From CAVSUZ01 sp963795415 (lineage in GTDB: Bacteria > Pseudomonadota > Alphaproteobacteria > Acetobacterales > Acetobacteraceae): DNA of 64,000 nucleotides. Below the pieces are notes generated by a model, which was not told the origin of the DNA, searched no databases, and saw only the letters and a program-made list of their open reading frames with translations. Each line of letters starts with the position of its first letter. Within the stretch, counting starts at the first letter, position 1. The stretch lies in the NCBI GenBank assembly GCA_963795415.1, contig CAWCHQ010000001.1:1240001-1304000 (forward strand). The letters are read 5' to 3'. Below, piece by piece: positions 34,349-43,678 of the stretch. Both the position numbers and the translations under genes were made by a program.

Positions 34349-36463
34349 ATGGACGCAGCCGACAGACCGGGGATCTACCTGTTCGAAAGCTTCGCCCTTG
34401 ATCGGGGTGGGGGCGGGCTGTTTCGCGTCGCTGCATCGGGGCTTCACCCTCCTGTGGCGATCGGCTGGCGGGCTCTCGACGTGCTCTCGGTCCTGGTCGA
34501 GCAGCAGGGCGATTTGATCTCCAGGGAGAAGATCATGCAGGCCGTGTGGCCAGGAATCGCGGTCGAAGAGGGCAATCTCACGGTTCAGATCGCCGCGTTG
34601 GGCCGCATCCTTGATGAGGGGCGCTCGGACGGTAGTTGCATCCAGACCATACCCGGACGCGGCTACCGTTTTGTTCCAAATGTCTCGATAGTGCGGAAGG
34701 AGACCCGCCCGGCCAGCGTGCAACCCGAAATTCCCGTTACTCCGCCACGGCCGGGGATGGCACACGCGCCACGGCTCTCAATCGTGGTCCTGTCGTTCAG
34801 CAATCTCGGCGGCAGCCGCGAGGAAGACTATCTGGCCGATGCGCTGACCGACGACCTGACCACCGATCTCTCCCGTATGCTATGTGCGTTCGTCATCGCG
34901 CGGCACTCGGCCATGAAGTACAAGGGACAGCCGGTTGACATCAGGCGGGTGGGCGAGGAACTCGGTGTTCGTTATGCGGTCGAAGGCAGCGTCCGCATGG
35001 TAGGTGATCTTCTGCGCGTGAACGTGCAATTGCTTTCCACCGAGACGAACACGCGTCTCTGGGCGGGCCGCTTCGATCAGGATCTGCACGACCCGGCGCA
35101 AGGACAGGAAGAAGTCGCCAGTCGCCTGCGGTCGGCTCTGGGGCCACAGGTGGTCAACGCGGAGCGCGACCGCGGACTGCAGGAGCGGCCCAACCAGCCA
35201 GATGCTTTCGACCACTTGCTCCGCGGGTGGTACGCATGGGCCAATCCGCCGGGCCGGGAGGGGTTGCAGAGGCGGCGGATGCGTTCAGGCAAGCGCTGAA
35301 GCTGGATCCCTCACTGATTCCGGCCATGTACGGCCGGGCAGACGTGCTGATCAACCAGTTCATGATCGCCGGCGAATCGAACTGGGGCAACGAGAACGCC
35401 CTCGAAGAAGCCGCCGAACTGCTCGCAGCGGCCGCTGCCATCGAGCCGGAAAACGAGCGGGCGCTGTTCTGCCAGGGGTACCTTCTGCGTGCACACGCTC
35501 GTTTCAGCGAAGCAATCGCCCTGCTCCGGCGGGTGATCGAGATTGCTCCAAATGACTACGCCGCCTACCGGCAACTCGGGTTCTGCTTGATAACATCCGG
35601 CCGGGCGGAGACCGCACTGCCGCTGCCGAAAAAGGCCATCCGTCTTGACCCGCTTTCGGTCAGCAACCGTTTCGTTTGCTGCTGGATGGGATTAGCGCCG
35701 GTCCTGCTCGGGCGTGACGAGGAAGCCCTGTCCTGGCTGCAGCGGGCGCTGGCCGGAGGCGCCATGTCACGGCCCATCTGGCGCTCACGGTGCTATCTCT
35801 ACATGGCGAGTGCGCAGGGGCTGATCGGCAACATGGACGAGGCCCGGTGGGCTCTGGCCGAGGCCAGTCGCCTCTGGCCGTTCGCGACGCTCCGCGCCAT
35901 GGCACCCGCAATCACCGGACCGCGTGGTTTGCCTGGACCTGCACTGCAATCGCAATTTCGCCGCATCCGCGAAGGCGCGAGAACTCGCCGGGCTGCGTGA
36001 TCACGCAGATGAACAGGCTGATCACTTTGTCGCGCCGGTCGACATGCCGCATCAGGAGCTGATCGGCCCGACGCCGATGACGGCTCCCGGGGCAAAAACC
36101 ATCCGTACCAGCGAAGTGGCAGAATTGCTGGACCGGCAACACCCGATACTGATCGACGTTGCTTTTGAAACCTTGGGGTGGTCCATCCCGGGTGCGATCG
36201 GACTGCAGGGAACAGGTCACGGCGCTGCTTTTTCCGACACGCTGCAAGACCGGTTTCGGGCTGAGATACGGAAAATCACCGGCGGCGACCTTTCGGCCCC
36301 GATTGTTGCCTTCTGCGCGAACGCGGAGCGCTTCACCGGCTACAATCTTGCCCTGCGGCTGGTCGGCCTGGGCTATAGAAACGTCTACTGGTATCGCGGC
36401 GGTAGGGAAGCATGGGCGCTCAACAATCTTCCCGAAGGCGAGCTGGCCATACATCAATGGTAA
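34349..36463 (+). pseudogene. wHTH - TPR - rhodanese regulator, broken by two frameshifts
   Basis: ATG at 34349 (after GAGGGG) starts an OmpR-type winged helix (GWRALDVLSVLVEQQGDLISREKIMQAVWPG, TIPGRGYRFVP), followed by an adenylate-cyclase-associated TolB-like segment (IVVLSFSNLGGSREEDYLADALTDDL). Near 35262 one base is lost and the TPR region continues in the next frame (ADAFRQALKLDPSLIP...). Near 35977 one base is gained and the first frame returns with a rhodanese-like domain (IRTSEVAELLDRQHPILID ... LALRLVGLGYRNVYWYRGG). The Cys position of rhodaneses is FCANAER, so it may lack transferase activity in any case. About 700 residues in the intact family. Confidence 0.8.
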
Positions 36464-36690
36464 CGCTCGGCTCGATGTGCTTGCCGGATGCCAATTTGCG
36501 GGGCACTGCCGTATGCCTTGCCATAGTGTTTGATGGAGTCCTTGGGCAGCCTCGGAATCAGTGTCAACGGTAGCCAATCGTAGGAAGCAAACCAGCGGAC
36601 GCCACCATCGGTCGGCACAAACGAAGTGCCCGGGATCTCCACGTGCCGCCAAACCGGACTACCGCCATCGTCGCCGAAACTAAACCGAAG
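36454..36690 (-). other. Coding-like fragment of unknown origin
   Basis: The minus strand reads RHVEIPGTSFVPTDGGVRWF then LPLTLIPRLPKDS and HYGKAYGSAPQIGI before a stop at 36454. Composition looks protein-coding, but no start or complete domain is visible and I do not recognise the family. It sits between the broken regulator and the IS remnant, so it is likely another remnant. The rest of 36464-36760 shows nothing. Confidence 0.3.
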
Positions 36691-36760
36691 TTGCCCGGAG
36701 CGTTGGACGCAAGTTCCTGATAACTTTCGGGAAATCGCATTGCGGGGTGGGGTTTACTGG

Positions 36761-37713
36761 CTACGGACGGGCGGCGAGGCCGAGCAGTTCGAAGGCGCGG
36801 GTCTGTAGCGGGGTCATCTGCGGATAGAGCAGGAACGTCTCTTCTGGAGCTGCGCCAATCGCGGCGGTGTTGCGGCTGAAGGTGGCGAGTTCGCCGAGCA
36901 GCGAGCGGAAGCTGTGCACCGCCAGCGCATCGGCGGTGCGCATGCGTGCCGCTTTACGGCGGGCCGCGGCGGAACGGCGGGGTGGGGCGACGACGGAGCT
37001 GCGCTGCGCATCCGCCGCGGTTGGCTCGTGGTCATCGAACAGAATCGCGGCGAGCGCCTCGCGCAGGTGCCACTCGACATAATAGGCGAGCATGCACAGC
37101 AGCAGGGGCGCGCGCACGCGATCGGCCAGACGATGATGGATCGGACGCACCTCAAGATCGACAGTCTTGATCGACCGGAAAGCCCGCTCCACCCGGCTGA
37201 GGGATTTATACCAGGCAACTGCCGCAGGAGCCGTGAGTTGCTCGGCCGGCACACTGGTGCGGATGACATAAATCCCGTCCAGGCGGGCTTCCGCGGCGAT
37301 GGCCTCGGTATGACGGGCGAAACTGAAACTATCATCGGTGATGGTCAGGCTGAAATGCTTGGCCATCTTGTGCCTGTCCAGCACTTTGCCCACCGCCATC
37401 CCGATCTGATCGGCGCCGCGCAGGGGTCTGTTCTTGCGGTTGACGGCTGTGGCAATTCTGGCCAGTTCGGTTTCAGCGGCCGCCAACAGGTCGTCGCGTT
37501 TACGCGTCCGCTCGGCCCCGAGCAGCGGATTGCGGCACACCACCAGCCGTTCGCCGGGAAAATCCGGCGAGATAACTTCGGCCAGGTCGCGTTCATCGAA
37601 CAGCGAGAGCCGCACCGTGCCGGCCTCGGCCAGCGCCTTGACCGCGGGCGCCCGCAGCGAGGTGATCCAGTCCAGGCCGGCGGGTTTCAGCACTGTCTCG
37701 ATCCGCGCATCGG
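36761..37713 (-). mobile_element. 5'-truncated IS1634-family transposase remnant
   Basis: About 315 residues matching the C-terminal half of IS1634-type DDE transposases: TVLKPAGLDWITSLRAP, SLFDERDLAEVISPDFPGERL, RHKMAKHFSLTITDD, YKSLSRVERAFRSIKTVDL (the catalytic Glu region) and IHHRLADRVRAPLLLCMLAYYVEWHLR. The N-terminal half with the first catalytic Asp is missing, and no terminal inverted repeats were identified. It joins a truncated PIN gene at about 37713, so it is inactive. Confidence 0.85.
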
Positions 37714-37973
37714 CAGTTCAGCGGCAGGTTCGGCAACCGGGCAGGCAATCGCACCGTTTCGGCGGACGGCAGGTACTCCGCCAGCAACAACTCCCGCTCA
37801 AAGCGGTCAAGGTTGAACTTCGGGTACACCAGCACACGCAACAGTTCGGTGACAGTCTCCCGGCAGACGATGGACGTTACGGTCCCGGAACCCCATGCAC
37901 GCCGAAGCCAGCTCAGGCGGCCACCAAACACCAAAGCGGATACAACCACATTGGTATCGAAGACCGCCCGCAC
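37593..37973 (-). pseudogene. PIN-domain (VapC-like) toxin truncated by the IS remnant
   Basis: The first 85 residues are a PIN_3-type toxin: active-site Asp in FDTNVVVSALVFGG, then SREL-like RETVTELLRVLVYPKF and ERELLLAEYL, ending at LPARLPNLPLN. After this (about 37713) the frame runs antisense-free into IS DNA (CRCADRDSAETRR...), and the expected catalytic CRDPDD...D segment is gone. The antitoxin gene lies 15 bp upstream. Confidence 0.8.
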
Positions 37974-37988
37974 CGGGCTCGGTCCGGC

Positions 37989-38231
37989 CTACTCCTGCTC
38001 GGCTTCGCTAGGCAACCTGCGCCTGGCCCAGGCCACCGCCTCCCTAACATCCACCTCGGTGATGCCAAGCTCTGCCAGTTTGCGCCGTACCGCGTCCGCC
38101 GAACCCATCTGGGTGGGGGTCAGGACGATACGCCCATTATCCACATCGACCTCAAAGAAAGCGGGAGCCCGGCCGACCCCAACCCGCTTCGGTAGCGTGA
38201 GCTGATTCTTGCTGGTGAGCTTTGCGAGCAT
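37989..38231 (-). CDS. AbrB/SpoVT-type antitoxin
   Basis: 80 residues from ATG 38231: LAKLTSKNQLTLPKRV is the swapped-hairpin AbrB DNA-binding motif, and the C-terminal AVRRKLAELGITEVDVREAVAWAR part would bind the PIN toxin. A longer in-frame start exists but enters non-family sequence. No clear Shine-Dalgarno is seen before 38231. It pairs with the truncated PIN gene 15 bp downstream, so it is now probably an orphan. Confidence 0.75.
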   Translation of the reverse strand: MLAKLTSKNQLTLPKRVGVGRAPAFFEVDVDNGRIVLTPTQMGSADAVRRKLAELGITEVDVREAVAWARRRLPSEAEQE

Positions 38232-38283
38232 GCAGGAGGAAGTAAGAAGGAAGTAAGGAAGTAAGGAGCCGATAGCAAGACGC

Positions 38284-39351
38284 TCACGGCTGAACAACCA
38301 GACCCCCGGCCATTGGCCGCGGCACACCTGTCGTCTCCGGGAAACTCAGCGGCAGCCCGGCCGCCACGCGCGCCGCGAGGAACCCGAAACACTGCGCCTC
38401 CAGCGCATCCCCGTCCCACCCGACCGCCTCGACCGGATCGACATCAACCCCAAGCCGCGCCCGCAGCGCCTCCATGATCGCAGGGTTGCGCCGCCCGCCC
38501 CCGCACACCAGCCACCGCAGGGGCCGTTTCGGCAGCCTTGCCGCAGCTGCCCCCGCCGCGGTGAAAGCCACCAACGTCGCCGCCCCGTCCGCCGGGGAAA
38601 GCCCCTCCAGTCCGCTCGCCGCCAGGACCCGCGAAAACTCCAGCCTGTCGAGCGACTTCGGCGCCGGCTGGGCGAAATAGGGATGCCCCATCAGCCGCCC
38701 CAGAATCGTCGGATCGGCTTTCCCTGACCGCGCCAGCACGCCACCTTTATCGAACCGGGCGCCGGTATGCCGCGCCGCCCAATCATCGAGCGGCCCATTC
38801 CCCGGCCCGGTATCGAAGGCGACCAGCCGACCGTCCCCGCCGATCCAGGTCACATTCGCCACCCCGCCGATATTCAGCACGGCAATCGGCTTGGGCAGTT
38901 CGCGCGCCAGCGCCGCATGATACACCGGCGCAAAAGGCGCTCCCTGTCCCCCCGCTGCCACGTCCGCAGTACGAAAATCACAGGCAACCGGGGACTCGGT
39001 CAGCTTCGCCAGCAGCGACGCATCGCCGATTTGCCAGGTCCGCCGCCTCGCCGGGTCGTGCAGGATCGTCTGCCCATGGAACCCGATCAGGTCCGGCTCG
39101 CCACGCACAGCCAGCACCGCCCGGGCGTGATATTCCGTCAGCGACTGCTCCGCCTCCGCCAGTTCGGCATCGCCCGGCACCAACTCAGGCGCCTGGTCCA
39201 GCAGCCGCCGCAAAGCCGCCCGCAGCCCATCGTCATACGGGATCGTAACCGTCCGCCCGAACCCACCGATCCGCTCGCCGTCGGTCTCGATCCACGCCGC
39301 ATCCACCCCATCGAGCGACGTGCCGCTCATGAGCCCGATAATCCGCAGCAT
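38284..39351 (-). CDS. anmK: Anhydro-N-acetylmuramic acid kinase
   Basis: 355 residues with the ASKHA kinase signatures: MSGTSLDGVDAAW near the N-terminus, GFHGQTILHDP, NIGGVANVTW, FDTGPGNGPLDDW and VCGGGRRNPAIM. AnmK phosphorylates and opens 1,6-anhydro-MurNAc in cell-wall recycling, producing MurNAc-6-phosphate. It is divergently arranged with tyrS, 57-69 bp apart, a common pairing in alphaproteobacteria. Confidence 0.95.
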   Translation of the reverse strand: MLRIIGLMSGTSLDGVDAAWIETDGERIGGFGRTVTIPYDDGLRAALRRLLDQAPELVPGDAELAEAEQSLTEYHARAVLAVRGEPDLIGFHGQTILHDPARRRTWQIGDASLLAKLTESPVACDFRTADVAAGGQGAPFAPVYHAALARELPKPIAVLNIGGVANVTWIGGDGRLVAFDTGPGNGPLDDWAARHTGARFDKGGVLARSGKADPTILGRLMGHPYFAQPAPKSLDRLEFSRVLAASGLEGLSPADGAATLVAFTAAGAAAARLPKRPLRWLVCGGGRRNPAIMEALRARLGVDVDPVEAVGWDGDALEAQCFGFLAARVAAGLPLSFPETTGVPRPMAGGLVVQP

Positions 39352-39420
39352 TCGAATCGCCTCTCTTTTCCGGTGCGGGCGGCTTCTCTATCACCTCTCA
39401 CAACCAAAATGAGCCGGACG

Positions 39421-40671
39421 ATGCCGAAGAGCGACTTTCTCCACGAAGCCACCGAGCGGGGCTTCGTCTTCCAATGCACCGAACCCGAAGCACTGGACGA
39501 GCGCATGAGTGCGGGCGCCATTGCCGCCTATATCGGCTTCGATTGCACCGCCGACAGCCTCCACGTCGGCAACCTCGTCGGCATCATGAGCCTGCGCCTG
39601 CTGCAAAAGCACGGCCACAAACCGGTGGTACTCATGGGTGGCGGCACTACCCGCATCGGCGACCCCTCCGGCCGCGACGAAACCCGCCAGATGCTCACGG
39701 ACGAGCAGATCACCGCTAATCTGGCCGGCATTCGCCGCTGCTTCGACCCGTTCCTCCGCTTCGGCGACGGCCCCTCCGACGCGGTCATGGCCAACAACGC
39801 CGACTGGCTGAACAATCTCGGCTACATCCCCCTGCTCCGCGAGGTCGGCACCCACTTCACCATCAACCGGATGCTCACCTTCAACTCGATCCGGCTGCGC
39901 CTGGATCGTGAGCAGCCGCTCACCTTCCTCGAATTCAACTACATGATCCTGCAGAGCTACGACTTCCGCGAATTATCCCGCCGCCTCGGAGTGGAGTTGC
40001 AGATGGGCGGCTCGGATCAGTGGGGAAACATCGTCGCCGGCATGGAACTCACCCGCCGGACCGACGGCAGGCAGCTGTTCGGACTGACCACCCCACTGAT
40101 CACCACCTCCTCCGGCGCGAAAATGGGCAAAAGCGTCAGAGGTGCGGTCTGGCTGCGCGGCGACCGCCTCTCGCCTTACGAATACTGGCAGTTCTGGCGC
40201 AACACCGAGGACGCGGACGTGGGCCGCTTCCTCCGCCTGTTCACCGATGTGCCGGTGGCCGAAATCGCCCGGCTGGAAACCCTGCGAGACGCCGAGGTCA
40301 ACGAAGCGAAAAAGCTGCTGGCAACGGAGGCCACTCGCCTCGCCCACGGGACCGAGGCCGCCGAACAGGCCGCCGAAACCGCACGCCTCGCGTTCGAGGA
40401 AGGCGAAGCCGCCGGCACCCTCCCCGGCGTGGATGTCCCTGCAGCCGAGCTTTCGCAGGGCATCCCGGCCTTTCGCCTGTTCGTCATGGCCGGATTGGCG
40501 GCAAGCAACGGCGAGGCGCGGCGGCTGATCCGCGGCGGCGGCGCCCGCGTAAACGACGAAACAGTAGCCGATGAGGCCGCCGTGATCGCGGCCGACCATC
40601 TCCGCGACGGAGCGATCAAGCTCTCCGCCGGACGGAAGCAGCATCGGCTTGTGCGGCCCCTCGATGTGTAA
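39421..40671 (+). CDS. tyrS: Tyrosyl-tRNA synthetase
   Basis: 416 residues (420 if ATG 39409 is used). The class I signatures are DSLHVGNLVG (HIGH-like) and KMGKS (in GAKMGKSVRG). Tyrosine-binding QMGGSDQWGNI is present, and a C-terminal S4 RNA-binding domain (GLAASNGEARRLIRGGGARVND). Bacterial TyrRS of normal length. Its end overlaps the next gene by 8 bp. Confidence 0.96.
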   Translation: MPKSDFLHEATERGFVFQCTEPEALDERMSAGAIAAYIGFDCTADSLHVGNLVGIMSLRLLQKHGHKPVVLMGGGTTRIGDPSGRDETRQMLTDEQITANLAGIRRCFDPFLRFGDGPSDAVMANNADWLNNLGYIPLLREVGTHFTINRMLTFNSIRLRLDREQPLTFLEFNYMILQSYDFRELSRRLGVELQMGGSDQWGNIVAGMELTRRTDGRQLFGLTTPLITTSSGAKMGKSVRGAVWLRGDRLSPYEYWQFWRNTEDADVGRFLRLFTDVPVAEIARLETLRDAEVNEAKKLLATEATRLAHGTEAAEQAAETARLAFEEGEAAGTLPGVDVPAAELSQGIPAFRLFVMAGLAASNGEARRLIRGGGARVNDETVADEAAVIAADHLRDGAIKLSAGRKQHRLVRPLDV

Positions 40672-41239
40672 CGACTACGGCAACGACATCCCCTACAGCG
40701 CTTATCTGGAGGCGTTCAGCCAATCGCGCATTCCCGTGCGCTTTCCGCTTGCCGCGCCAAATCTGCAGCCCCGTGAAGACATCTGGCCCACCGACACCGC
40801 GCCAGTCATCCGCCAGACGGACGAGGGTATCGAGTTCGCACAGCTGCGCTGGGGTTTTCCTCCCGCCCAACCGAAAGGCCCGCCCGTTATCAACTTCCGC
40901 TCGGAGAATCGGCGTTTCCCCAGGGGCCGCTGCCTCGTGCCCGCCTCCCACTTCTTCGAATTCACGGGTACAAAGTCGCCCAAGTCCAAGTGGAAATTCA
41001 CCAGGGCCGGCGAGCCCTGGTTCTGCTTCGCCGGCCTCTGGCGCCCTATGCCAGACAACGGCGACGCCTTCACGCTGCTGACCACCGAGCCCGGTCCGGA
41101 CGTCGCCCCCATCCACAACCGCCAGCCCGTCATCCTGGAGCGCCCCGAATGGCTGACCTGGCTTTGCCTGGAAAAGCCCGAGGCTGAACTCCTGCGCCCG
41201 CTCCCGGCGGGAAGTCTCGCCGTCAGTCAGATGCGCTAA
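40664..41239 (+). CDS. SOS response-associated peptidase (SRAP/YedK/HMCES family)
   Basis: 191 residues. ATG at 40664 puts Cys at position 2 (MCNDYGND), the catalytic residue exposed after Met removal that crosslinks to abasic sites in single-stranded DNA. The conserved INFRSEN (Asn/Arg/Glu) and the His of APIHNRQPVIL complete the active site. A TTG five codons upstream would bury Cys2 and is rejected. It overlaps the tyrS end by 8 bp, so is co-translated with it. It acts in the cytoplasm to shield abasic sites. Confidence 0.92.
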   Translation: MCNDYGNDIPYSAYLEAFSQSRIPVRFPLAAPNLQPREDIWPTDTAPVIRQTDEGIEFAQLRWGFPPAQPKGPPVINFRSENRRFPRGRCLVPASHFFEFTGTKSPKSKWKFTRAGEPWFCFAGLWRPMPDNGDAFTLLTTEPGPDVAPIHNRQPVILERPEWLTWLCLEKPEAELLRPLPAGSLAVSQMR

Positions 41240-41440
41240 TCAGAGCAGGATCGCGCGAGGCCGTAGGTCGGAGCGCGTGAATCCTGCTCCCAAGTGTCAG
41301 CCCCCTGGATCAGTTCAATCAGCACGTTCTCCAGTTCCCGCAGGAACGCAATCCGACGCAACGTGGTAGACGGGCGGCGCTCAGCCTTGGGGCAGCTGGC
41401 GCGGGTTGCGCGCGCCTCCACAATCAGAGGGTGGTACGGA

Positions 41441-42667
41441 ATGGCGATTTCGGCCAAGGTTTGTATCGTTGGAGCCGGCCCCGTCGGAGGCGCGCTGGCG
41501 TGCCGGCTCGCCTCTGCCGGCGTACCGACGGTGGTCGTGGACCGGTCGCCTCTGCCGCCGATGGAACATCCGGCCTTCGACGGACGCGCTTACGCCATCG
41601 CCGCCGGATCGAAGCAGTTGCTGGAGGATTCGGGGCTATGGGACAGGTTGCCGGCGCCGTCCTGTCCCATCCTGGATATAAGGGTGACCGATGGGCGCCT
41701 CGGGCGGCCGGCTTCCCGGCTGCATCTTCACTTCGACCACGCGGAGCTTGGTCCGGGTTCCGGGCCGTTCGGCTGGATGACCGAGTCGCGGAGCCTGCGA
41801 GTTGCCCTGAACGGTCATCTTCACGCGCTGTCGGCGCTGTCGGTGTTCGCTCCTGCTGAAGCCCGGGTGGAACGCGGAGCCGAGGGGGCGATCGTGCAAC
41901 TGGGCGATGGCGAGGAGATTGCCTGCCGGCTTGTTGTGGCGGCGGAGGGGCGATCCTCGCCGTTGCGGGAGCAGGCGCGGATTCCGGTGACGAGGATTCC
42001 GTACCGGCAGACTAGTATCGTATGCGCGGTCGCGCATGAACGGCCGCACGGGAACTTGGCTTTAGAACACTTCCTGCCGGGCGGACCCTTCGCCCAGTTG
42101 CCGATGAGTGCCAGCGAGGCGGGGCCAAACGTCTCGGCGATCGTGTGGACGGAGCGCAACGATGTGGCCGATCGCATGCTGGCGCTGGATGATCCGGCAT
42201 TTGCCCGGGAGATCACGCGCCGTCTCGGCGATCATCTGGGGGTTTTGCGTCCGGTTGGACGGCGATGGCGGTATCCTCTCTCGGCCATGCTGGCGCATCG
42301 CTATGCCGATACCAGGCTGGCGCTGGTGGGCGACGCGGCGCACGGAATTCACCCGGTTGCCGGGCAGGGGCTCAATCTGGGTTTTCGGGATGCCATCGGA
42401 CTGGCCGATCTGGTGATCGCGGCTTACCGAGCCGGGGGGGATGTGGGGTCCCCGCGGCTGTTGGAGCGATATCAGCGCCAGCGGCGCCCGGATAACCTCG
42501 CCATGCTGGTTGCCACGCACGGGCTGGACCGTCTGTTCAGCAACGATAATCCGCTGCTCCGGGCAGCCCGGGATTTTGGCATCGCCGCGGTGAACCGGAC
42601 CCCCCCGCTGAAGCGCCTGTTCATGCGGCAAGCGATGGGAGTTGGCGTACTTCCTGGGCTCGGCTGA
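41441..42667 (+). CDS. UbiH/UbiF/COQ6-family FAD-dependent monooxygenase
   Basis: 408 residues. An N-terminal Rossmann dinucleotide motif VCIVGAGPVGGALACRLA (about 6-24), the DG motif region, and the second FAD motif LALVGDAAHGIHPVAGQGLNLGFRDA are the ubiquinone hydroxylase signature. ATG 41441 fits the family start and has AGAGGG upstream. It probably hydroxylates a ring position in ubiquinone biosynthesis; which of UbiH/UbiF/UbiI it equals cannot be told from sequence. The 200 bp upstream hold no credible gene. Confidence 0.9.
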   Translation: MAISAKVCIVGAGPVGGALACRLASAGVPTVVVDRSPLPPMEHPAFDGRAYAIAAGSKQLLEDSGLWDRLPAPSCPILDIRVTDGRLGRPASRLHLHFDHAELGPGSGPFGWMTESRSLRVALNGHLHALSALSVFAPAEARVERGAEGAIVQLGDGEEIACRLVVAAEGRSSPLREQARIPVTRIPYRQTSIVCAVAHERPHGNLALEHFLPGGPFAQLPMSASEAGPNVSAIVWTERNDVADRMLALDDPAFAREITRRLGDHLGVLRPVGRRWRYPLSAMLAHRYADTRLALVGDAAHGIHPVAGQGLNLGFRDAIGLADLVIAAYRAGGDVGSPRLLERYQRQRRPDNLAMLVATHGLDRLFSNDNPLLRAARDFGIAAVNRTPPLKRLFMRQAMGVGVLPGLG

Positions 42668-42706
42668 GCCCCATATCTTGGCGGTTATCGTTCGAGGAGG
42701 AAGCGA

Positions 42707-43678
42707 ATGGCGCCAACGATTCTGGTCAGTGACAACCCACTCAGCGCAGCGGAGGTGATGCGCGAGCTGGCGCCCCCCGGTTTTGAGGTAGTGCTGGCGC
42801 GGCCAGGCTCGCCCCGGTGGAGTCAGGCTTTGCCAAATGCGGAGTATCTCGTCGGCCTCGGCGAAGTAAAAATGGACGATGCATTCTACAAGTCCGCGCC
42901 CAAACTGAAGCTGATCCAGCTGCTGAGCGCAGGTTACGACCGGGTCGACATCGAGGCGGCCCGGCGGGCACGCATGCCGGTCTGCAACAATGGCGGAGCG
43001 AACGGGATCGCGGTCGCCGAGCATGCGCTGATGCTGATGCTGGCGGTATCGCGCCGGCTCGTGTGGCAGCACTCCATGACCGCCTCTGGTCGCTGGCGGG
43101 GCAATGACGTGGCGAATGTAAAACTATACGAGCTTTACGGACGCACGCTGGGGATCGTCGGACTAGGCGTTATCGGCAAGAAGGTCGCGCGGCTCGCTCA
43201 GGCCTTCGGAATGAGCGTGCAGTATTACGATATCGTGCGGCTGACCGAGGATCAGTCTGACGCGCTTGGCGTGCGATTCCGGCTGCTGGGCGAGTTGCTG
43301 CGCGCGTCAGACATCGTGTCGCTGCACGTGCCGCTGACCCCCGGCACGCGGCATTTGATTGGTGCACGCGAGTTGCGCCTGATGAAGCCTACCGCGTACC
43401 TGATCAACACGTGCCGCGGGCCGGTTGTGGACGAAGCGGCGCTGTACGAGGCGCTGACGAATGGAACTTTCGCCGGCGCCGGGCTGGACGTTTTTGATAT
43501 GGAACCTCCGGCAGCAGACAATCCGCTGTTCGGACTGGACAATGTGATCCTGACGCCACACTTCGCCGGTCCGACCTGGGATAATCAGTACGCTCGGTTC
43601 CGCAATGCGTTTGACAATGTGCAGCGGGTCGCGCGAGGCGACAGGCCGTTATGGGTGATCCCGGAGCTGCGCGGCTAG
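42707..43678 (+). CDS. D-2-hydroxyacid dehydrogenase (NAD-dependent)
   Basis: 323 residues. The cofactor domain carries GIVGLGVIGKKVARLA. The catalytic Arg (NTCRGPVVDEAAL), Glu (DVFDMEPP) and His (LTPHFAGPT) are all present. Family members reduce 2-ketoacids or oxidise D-2-hydroxyacids (glycerate, phosphoglycerate, formate-like). It has a GGAGGAAG ribosome-binding site before ATG 42707. It ends tail-to-tail with the FDH membrane subunit gene, overlapping by 4 bp. Confidence 0.92.
   Translation: MAPTILVSDNPLSAAEVMRELAPPGFEVVLARPGSPRWSQALPNAEYLVGLGEVKMDDAFYKSAPKLKLIQLLSAGYDRVDIEAARRARMPVCNNGGANGIAVAEHALMLMLAVSRRLVWQHSMTASGRWRGNDVANVKLYELYGRTLGIVGLGVIGKKVARLAQAFGMSVQYYDIVRLTEDQSDALGVRFRLLGELLRASDIVSLHVPLTPGTRHLIGARELRLMKPTAYLINTCRGPVVDEAALYEALTNGTFAGAGLDVFDMEPPAADNPLFGLDNVILTPHFAGPTWDNQYARFRNAFDNVQRVARGDRPLWVIPELRG

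Noticed and set aside
37136..37345. Possible second small gene inside the IS remnant
   Set aside because: All frames here are antisense or offset readings of the transposase.
41236..41457. 73-codon minus-strand frame before the UbiH-family gene
   Set aside because: Antisense to the UbiH start region, no ribosome-binding site and no family features.
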